Part shown: one piece after another, positions 59,802 to 64,000 of the stretch
Position numbering within the stretch: the first letter of the stretch is position 1
Layout: every line of letters starts with the position of its first letter
NCBI GenBank assembly: GCA_043755435.1
Contig: JAYUSZ010000441.1
Span: forward strand, 1 to 64,000
Direction: 5' to 3'
DNA from: JANXSF01 sp043755435
Lineage (GTDB): Bacteria > Acidobacteriota > Terriglobia > Bryobacterales > Bryobacteraceae
Length of the DNA stretch: 64,000 nucleotides
Translations under genes and position numbers: made by a program
The notes under the pieces: model-generated
Databases searched by the model: none
What the model was told of the DNA's origin: nothing
What the model saw: the letters and a program-made list of their open reading frames with translations, nothing else

Positions 59802-60719
59802 CTACATGCTGTTCATCATGGGAAGTAGTTCCCGAGTGATCTTAATTACCATTGGTCCGACTGTGACCACAAAGAGCGATGGCAAAATGCAGAAGAAGAT
59901 TGGGAAGACCAGCTTTACGCCAAGTTTCGCCGCCTTCTCCTCGCAAATCTGGCGCGCCTGGACGCGCATATAGTCGGCATGTGCTCTCAGAGACTGGGCA
60001 ATGCCTGTCCCGAAACGATCTGCTTGGATAAGTACAGCGACCAGCTTCTTCAAATCGTCGGCATTGGTTCTTTCTCCAAGATTCCGAAGAGCTTCGGCGC
60101 GCCTCTTGCCTGCTTTTAACTCCAAATTCACCAAAGCGAATTCTTCACTGATTTCTGGATGTGCGTGTTCCAACTCTTTTGCCACTTGAAGAATCGCTTG
60201 ATCAAGACCCAAGCCGCTTTCAACAGAAACCACCATCAGATCTAGAGCGTTCGCTAATCCTCGTTGAATTTGCTTTTGTCTTTTAGCCGCTTTCAATTTG
60301 ACGTATTCGTTAGGACCCCAAAATCCAGCAGCGGCTGACGCCAACACAAAAGCGATCTTATAAGTTGAGTCGGATTCGGCTTTGGCAATAATTCCGCTTG
60401 CCATCAGTGGAAATAAGACGGCCAAAACCACTTTACATCCGTACAAAATGGGAAGTGCATTCTCGTTCTTGATTCCTGCGCGGATCAATTTCCGCTTCAT
60501 CACCGTAACATCTTTAGGTGAGTCGGGAATCATTTTTCCCATACGAAGAAGAAAGTCACGGAGCAAAAGGCTCGGGTGCTTAGGAGCTTCTGATTGCTGA
60601 AGGTCAATTCCCTTCACCCTCTCAATTGCTTCTGTTGGTTTTACATACAACCTAAGACCAACGAAGGCCGTGCCAGCCATGACTGCTATGAAAAGTGCGA
60701 TTCCTAAGATAATTGGCAT
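59802..60719 (-). CDS. tadC: Tad pilus assembly protein TadC
   Basis: This 305-residue membrane protein belongs to the type II secretion F family. It has the TadC-like ESGLGLDQAILQVAKELEHA and GIAQSLRAHADYMRVQARQI segments and C-terminal helices (LVFPIFFCILPSLFVVTVGP). It should form the inner-membrane platform with TadB, which is encoded six bases upstream. It is the third platform-related gene of this minus-strand operon. Confidence 0.93.
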   Translation of the reverse strand: MPIILGIALFIAVMAGTAFVGLRLYVKPTEAIERVKGIDLQQSEAPKHPSLLLRDFLLRMGKMIPDSPKDVTVMKRKLIRAGIKNENALPILYGCKVVLAVLFPLMASGIIAKAESDSTYKIAFVLASAAAGFWGPNEYVKLKAAKRQKQIQRGLANALDLMVVSVESGLGLDQAILQVAKELEHAHPEISEEFALVNLELKAGKRRAEALRNLGERTNADDLKKLVAVLIQADRFGTGIAQSLRAHADYMRVQARQICEEKAAKLGVKLVFPIFFCILPSLFVVTVGPMVIKITRELLPMMNSM

Positions 60720-60725
60720 TCGGGG

Positions 60726-61697
60726 TTATACCTCAATCGTTACTATTTTTTGAATGACACCGTATCCAATGACTTGGAGTAGTATTGCTGTGCCCATCAT
60801 GTAGTTGCCAGTTTCGTCAAGAAAAAAGAACCGAATATAATCCGGGTTGGTCCAAAACATCATTACCGCGACCCCAACCGGAATTAGAGTAAGGGCTGTG
60901 CCCGTCATCCTTCCATGTGCGCTAATTGCCTTGATTCTTCCGCGGAGTTTGAACCGTTCTCGAATGACATAAGCGAGTTTGTCCAAAATTTCAGCTAAGT
61001 TTCCGCCTGTTCGCTTCTGTAGCATTACTGCTGAAACAAAGAAGTGTACGTCCAACAGTGGCATTCTCTGGGCGAGTTTTTCGAGGGCTACTTCGAGAGG
61101 TAATCCCAGATTGTGTTCCTCGAATACCCGTCGGAATTCTCCACCAAGTGGTTCCTGAAACTCCTTATGAATCATCTCCATCGCTACCGAGAAAGCGTGT
61201 CCTGCACGCATTGATCGGGCCACGAACTCAAGACTGTCGGGGAACAATTCCTCAAACTTATGAATACGAGAACTTCGCGTTCGGATGAGATACAAAATAG
61301 GAAGTGATCCCAACACAAGTCCACAAACAGGTGCCATGCTTTGGAACTGTCCTGGAAGAAAGATCCAACCTGCCCCAAATCCTGCGCCAAAGGCCACAAT
61401 TGAGCTGTTAACCAATTTCGCAGCTGTCCACTTTAGTCCGGATTGTTCAATCAAGGTTCTGAGCTTTCCCCCTAATTCAAAGCGATGGAGTATCTTCGCT
61501 AGTACTTTGGTTTTGTCCTCATCGGCCTCAATGAGCGCTGGGCCAGCCTTTTTTGCTTTTTCAGTTTTCTTTTGCGACCCTACTAGCCGGTTCTTTATCT
61601 TTCCCAGATCTGAATTATGGAGGAAATTGTTTAGAAAGTACCAAATCGCCAATGCAGCAATCCAAATACCAATAGCCATTGCAATGAACATACCCAT
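60726..61697 (-). CDS. tadB: Tad pilus assembly protein TadB
   Basis: This 323-residue membrane protein belongs to the same F family as TadC. It starts with a helix (MGMFIAMAIGIWIAALAIWYFL), then has the F domain with FPDSLEFVARSMRAGHAFSV and LQKRTGGNLAEILDKLAYVI. The C-terminal helices follow. It sits between the ATPase gene and tadC, with 14 and 6 bases of spacing, in the usual tadA-tadB-tadC order. Confidence 0.93.
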   Translation of the reverse strand: MGMFIAMAIGIWIAALAIWYFLNNFLHNSDLGKIKNRLVGSQKKTEKAKKAGPALIEADEDKTKVLAKILHRFELGGKLRTLIEQSGLKWTAAKLVNSSIVAFGAGFGAGWIFLPGQFQSMAPVCGLVLGSLPILYLIRTRSSRIHKFEELFPDSLEFVARSMRAGHAFSVAMEMIHKEFQEPLGGEFRRVFEEHNLGLPLEVALEKLAQRMPLLDVHFFVSAVMLQKRTGGNLAEILDKLAYVIRERFKLRGRIKAISAHGRMTGTALTLIPVGVAVMMFWTNPDYIRFFFLDETGNYMMGTAILLQVIGYGVIQKIVTIEV

Positions 61698-61711
61698 AGT
61701 TTGTTTCCTCC

Positions 61712-63076
61712 TTACTCGATTTCCAGTACTTCATCGAACAAATCGGGCCGCAAACGGATGCCGGCTGCGAGAAGTTTTTCGTAAAATTTAGGTCGAATTC
61801 CGGTAGCTGCGAACCGGCCGAGAACTTGGCCTTGGGGGCCCAATCCGCGCTTCTCGAACACAAAAATGTCCTGAAGTGTCACGATTTCGCCTTCCATTCC
61901 TGTTACTTCAGTTATGCTGGTCACACGGCGAGACCCGTCACTCAGTCGTGCTGCCTGTATGAACAGATGAACCGCACTTGCGATTTGTTGCCGGATGGAT
62001 TCCAGTTTCATGCTGGCATTCGCCAGCGACACCATAACTTCGAGACGTGAAACTCCATCACGTGGAGTATTTGCGTGGATTGTAGTTAGTGAGCCGTCAT
62101 GGCCCGTGTTCATCGCCTGTAGCATATCGAGGGCTTCGCCGCCGCGGACTTCGCCGACTACAATTCGGTCAGGTCGCATACGCAAGCTGTTTATTAGCAA
62201 TTCCCGCTGCCTGATGGCTCCGTTGCCCTCGAGGTTTGGAGGCCGAGTTTCAAGACGAGCTACATGAGGCTGCTTTAGCTGTAATTCGGCCGCGTCTTCA
62301 ATTGTTACGATTCGCTCTTTAGGGGAAATGAAGAAGGAAAGGGCGTTCAATAGAGTTGTCTTACCAGCGCCAGTGCCTCCGAGAATGATGATGTTCATGT
62401 GGGCCTTGACCGCAGCTTCCAGCAGTTCCATCATTCCGGCGGTGAGTGCCTTCTTTGACACCAGATCGGAGGGCATTAGTTTGTCTTTCGAAAAACGGCG
62501 AATCGACACAAGTGGTCCGTCAAGTGCGAGTGGCGGAATAATTGCGTTTACGCGCGACCCATCCAATAGCCGCGCGTCGACCATAGGCGTGGATTCGTCA
62601 ACTCGACGTCCAACCTGCGACACGATTTTGTCAATGATTCGGAGTAAATGGGAATCGTCTCGAAACGTAACACTCGTCAATTCAAGTTGTCCGCGACGTT
62701 CTACATATACCTGCTTGGAACCATTCACCAAAATATCGGAGATGGTATCGTCCTTCAGCAGCGGCTCGAGGGGGCCAAGGCCGAATACTTCATCGATAAC
62801 TTCATCGCAAATTTGTTGCTTCTCGATGGCACTGAGCAACGTTGGCTCGGAATCAATCAACGAAACGAGGGCTATTCGAACTTCCCCACGAACTCGCTGG
62901 TTGTCGATCGTTGCAAGTGCTTCAAGGTTGATTTTGTCGAGTAGCTTTCTATGAAGGGTAAACTTCAGTTCTTGATACTCAGGTTTGAGCGCCCCTTTCG
63001 GTTTGACTGTATTCTTGAGCAGCCGCTGCTCCCAATTCAGTTGTTGTGGTGTTTTTGGTTCAATTCCGGAGATCAT
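61712..63076 (-). CDS. tadA: Tad/CpaF-family secretion ATPase
   Basis: This 454-residue ATPase powers Tad pilus assembly. Walker A is GGTGAGKTT (233-241), followed by the Asp box ERIVTIEDAAEL, Walker B-type DRIVVGEVRGGEALDML and the His box SLTTIHANTPRDG. The N-terminal domain carries GLGPLEPLLKDDTISDILVN, which is typical of CpaF. All expected motifs are intact. It starts 42 bases after the CpaE-like gene. Confidence 0.96.
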   Translation of the reverse strand: MISGIEPKTPQQLNWEQRLLKNTVKPKGALKPEYQELKFTLHRKLLDKINLEALATIDNQRVRGEVRIALVSLIDSEPTLLSAIEKQQICDEVIDEVFGLGPLEPLLKDDTISDILVNGSKQVYVERRGQLELTSVTFRDDSHLLRIIDKIVSQVGRRVDESTPMVDARLLDGSRVNAIIPPLALDGPLVSIRRFSKDKLMPSDLVSKKALTAGMMELLEAAVKAHMNIIILGGTGAGKTTLLNALSFFISPKERIVTIEDAAELQLKQPHVARLETRPPNLEGNGAIRQRELLINSLRMRPDRIVVGEVRGGEALDMLQAMNTGHDGSLTTIHANTPRDGVSRLEVMVSLANASMKLESIRQQIASAVHLFIQAARLSDGSRRVTSITEVTGMEGEIVTLQDIFVFEKRGLGPQGQVLGRFAATGIRPKFYEKLLAAGIRLRPDLFDEVLEIE

Positions 63077-63118
63077 TGTGACTTCGACCCTCTATTTGAA
63101 TGTTTTGATCCCATTGTC

Positions 63119-64000
63119 TTAAGCCTGCACCATCGCCAGTTTAGGTGATCCGCTATTGACGCTTGCTTGCTGAACGTTTTCGATCAGTGTTGCAACTTTG
63201 GCAGCCATGGCTTCCAATGCCTTACCCAGTTCCGAATCCTGGCCCATCGGTTCTCCCAATGTGACTACCCGGTGAAGTGAAAAATAGTCGTTCGGAATTG
63301 TGGCGAACACAGGCGTGTTAAACATTTTCTCCATGTCGCTGCTACTAATTCCGTCTCTTTTATCAAGGCGATTTACAATTACTTGAAATCGCTTATTCTC
63401 AAACCCAAGTTGCTTGATCATGCCAATTGCCTTGCGGGTTAGATGCAGACTGGGGAGTTCCGAGGTTGTGATGAGGAAGGTCACGTCCGATTCTGGAACT
63501 CCCAGTAACGTTGTCTTGTTGAATATCGAAGGCATATCCAAAATGATCCAATCGTACTTGCGTCTGGCAAACTCGAGAATTTCATGGAGCTTCGACTGGT
63601 CCAGTTGAACATGGGAAGGCTCCTCGGGCGCCGGCAGAATGTCCACTCCAGCAGAATTTACTGTCAGATCATTCCACAAGTCCGATTCGAGGTCCCCATC
63701 TGATTCGAGCAACGAAAGGACCGAGTGAGTGGTTTGTGTCTTTACGTAAAACCCGACTGTTCCACCCATCAAATCTAAGTCCAGCAAAAGCACTTTGCGC
63801 TTATGCATCCTCCGCAGGGCAAACGCTGTTTGAGCAGCCAAGGTCGACGCTCCAGATCCTGGTTTGGTACTGGTGAATCCCATGACATACGCGAAGTCTG
63901 GTTCGGATGTTGTGGCCTCAGGCCGAAGAAGCCGGTGAACCCTGGCGGCACTCTCCCCTATAGTTGCTGCGTCAAATGGAGCGTAGAGAAATTCGCTGGC
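63119..64000 (-). CDS. cpaE: CpaE/TadZ-like pilus-localising ATPase (partial)
   Basis: The frame runs in from the right edge of the window; 294 codons are visible and the N-terminus is missing. A MinD-like P-loop appears as TSTKPGSGASTLAAQ, a deviant Walker A as in CpaE proteins. It is followed by VLLLDLDLMGGTVGFYV and YDWIILDMPSIF. An ATG inside the frame at 63883 is not a start, because the receiver-like sequence before it continues into the P-loop. CpaE/TadZ places the Tad machinery at the pole. It heads the visible Tad operon. Confidence 0.9.
   Translation of the reverse strand, partial: ASEFLYAPFDAATIGESAARVHRLLRPEATTSEPDFAYVMGFTSTKPGSGASTLAAQTAFALRRMHKRKVLLLDLDLMGGTVGFYVKTQTTHSVLSLLESDGDLESDLWNDLTVNSAGVDILPAPEEPSHVQLDQSKLHEILEFARRKYDWIILDMPSIFNKTTLLGVPESDVTFLITTSELPSLHLTRKAIGMIKQLGFENKRFQVIVNRLDKRDGISSSDMEKMFNTPVFATIPNDYFSLHRVVTLGEPMGQDSELGKALEAMAAKVATLIENVQQASVNSGSPKLAMVQA

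Overview
The window looks like chromosomal DNA from an Acidobacteriota member of the Bryobacterales/Solibacter group. Reasons: two large secreted proteins end in the Solibacter-type C-terminal domain (TIGR03437-like); many genes start with TTG or GTG; MurA, MurQ, OmpA, MtrB-like barrel and Tad genes point to a diderm envelope. I saw no phage, no insertion sequence and no CRISPR array. This is mostly ordinary core and accessory genome, with several unusual small elements in the gaps.

Layout: 1-4174 holds a partial MBL hydrolase, a DUF1844 protein, an aromatic leader peptide with attenuator, the DAHP synthase it should control, a membrane protein and a PfkB kinase. 4175-8266 holds a repeat-bearing gap, then alaS overlapping ypdA. 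8263-14811 is a minus-strand peptide/nickel-type ABC transporter operon ending in an HD-GYP/GAF/GGDEF protein. 14983-22458 has rpsU, envelope-linked genes, a secreted esterase, glcEF and a DUF433/DUF5615 toxin-antitoxin pair whose toxin is frameshifted. 22538-28250 has a Tat-exported oxidoreductase, then an overlapping run of acyl-CoA dehydrogenase, meaB, methylmalonyl-CoA epimerase, mtnP and a GT9-like gene, which suits propionyl/methylmalonyl-CoA metabolism.

28251-28827 is the most intriguing gap. Two tandem 16-codon genes on the minus strand encode MKVRSNVKAGMAVWG(D/E). Each has a strong ribosome binding site and its own terminator, and the two differ only by synonymous changes and a final Asp/Glu. 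28828-41831 has an OmpA-family protein with C-terminal Ig-like repeats, nagA, a large hybrid histidine kinase, ymdB, a Tat-exported cysteine hydrolase and a giant BACON-like adhesin-type protein.

41929-52654 carries an amidase, uridine kinase, YggS, GT4, a CocE/NonD hydrolase, a duplicated tRNA-Cys whose promoter lies in the hydrolase's 3' end, a sugar isomerase, murQ and murA. 52660-59501 contains an MtrB/PioB barrel with a decaheme DmsE-type cytochrome (a putative extracellular electron transfer conduit), another outer-membrane barrel and a YVTN propeller protein. 59671-64000 is a Tad pilus operon (cpaE, tadA, tadB, tadC) with a 30-residue membrane peptide at its end.
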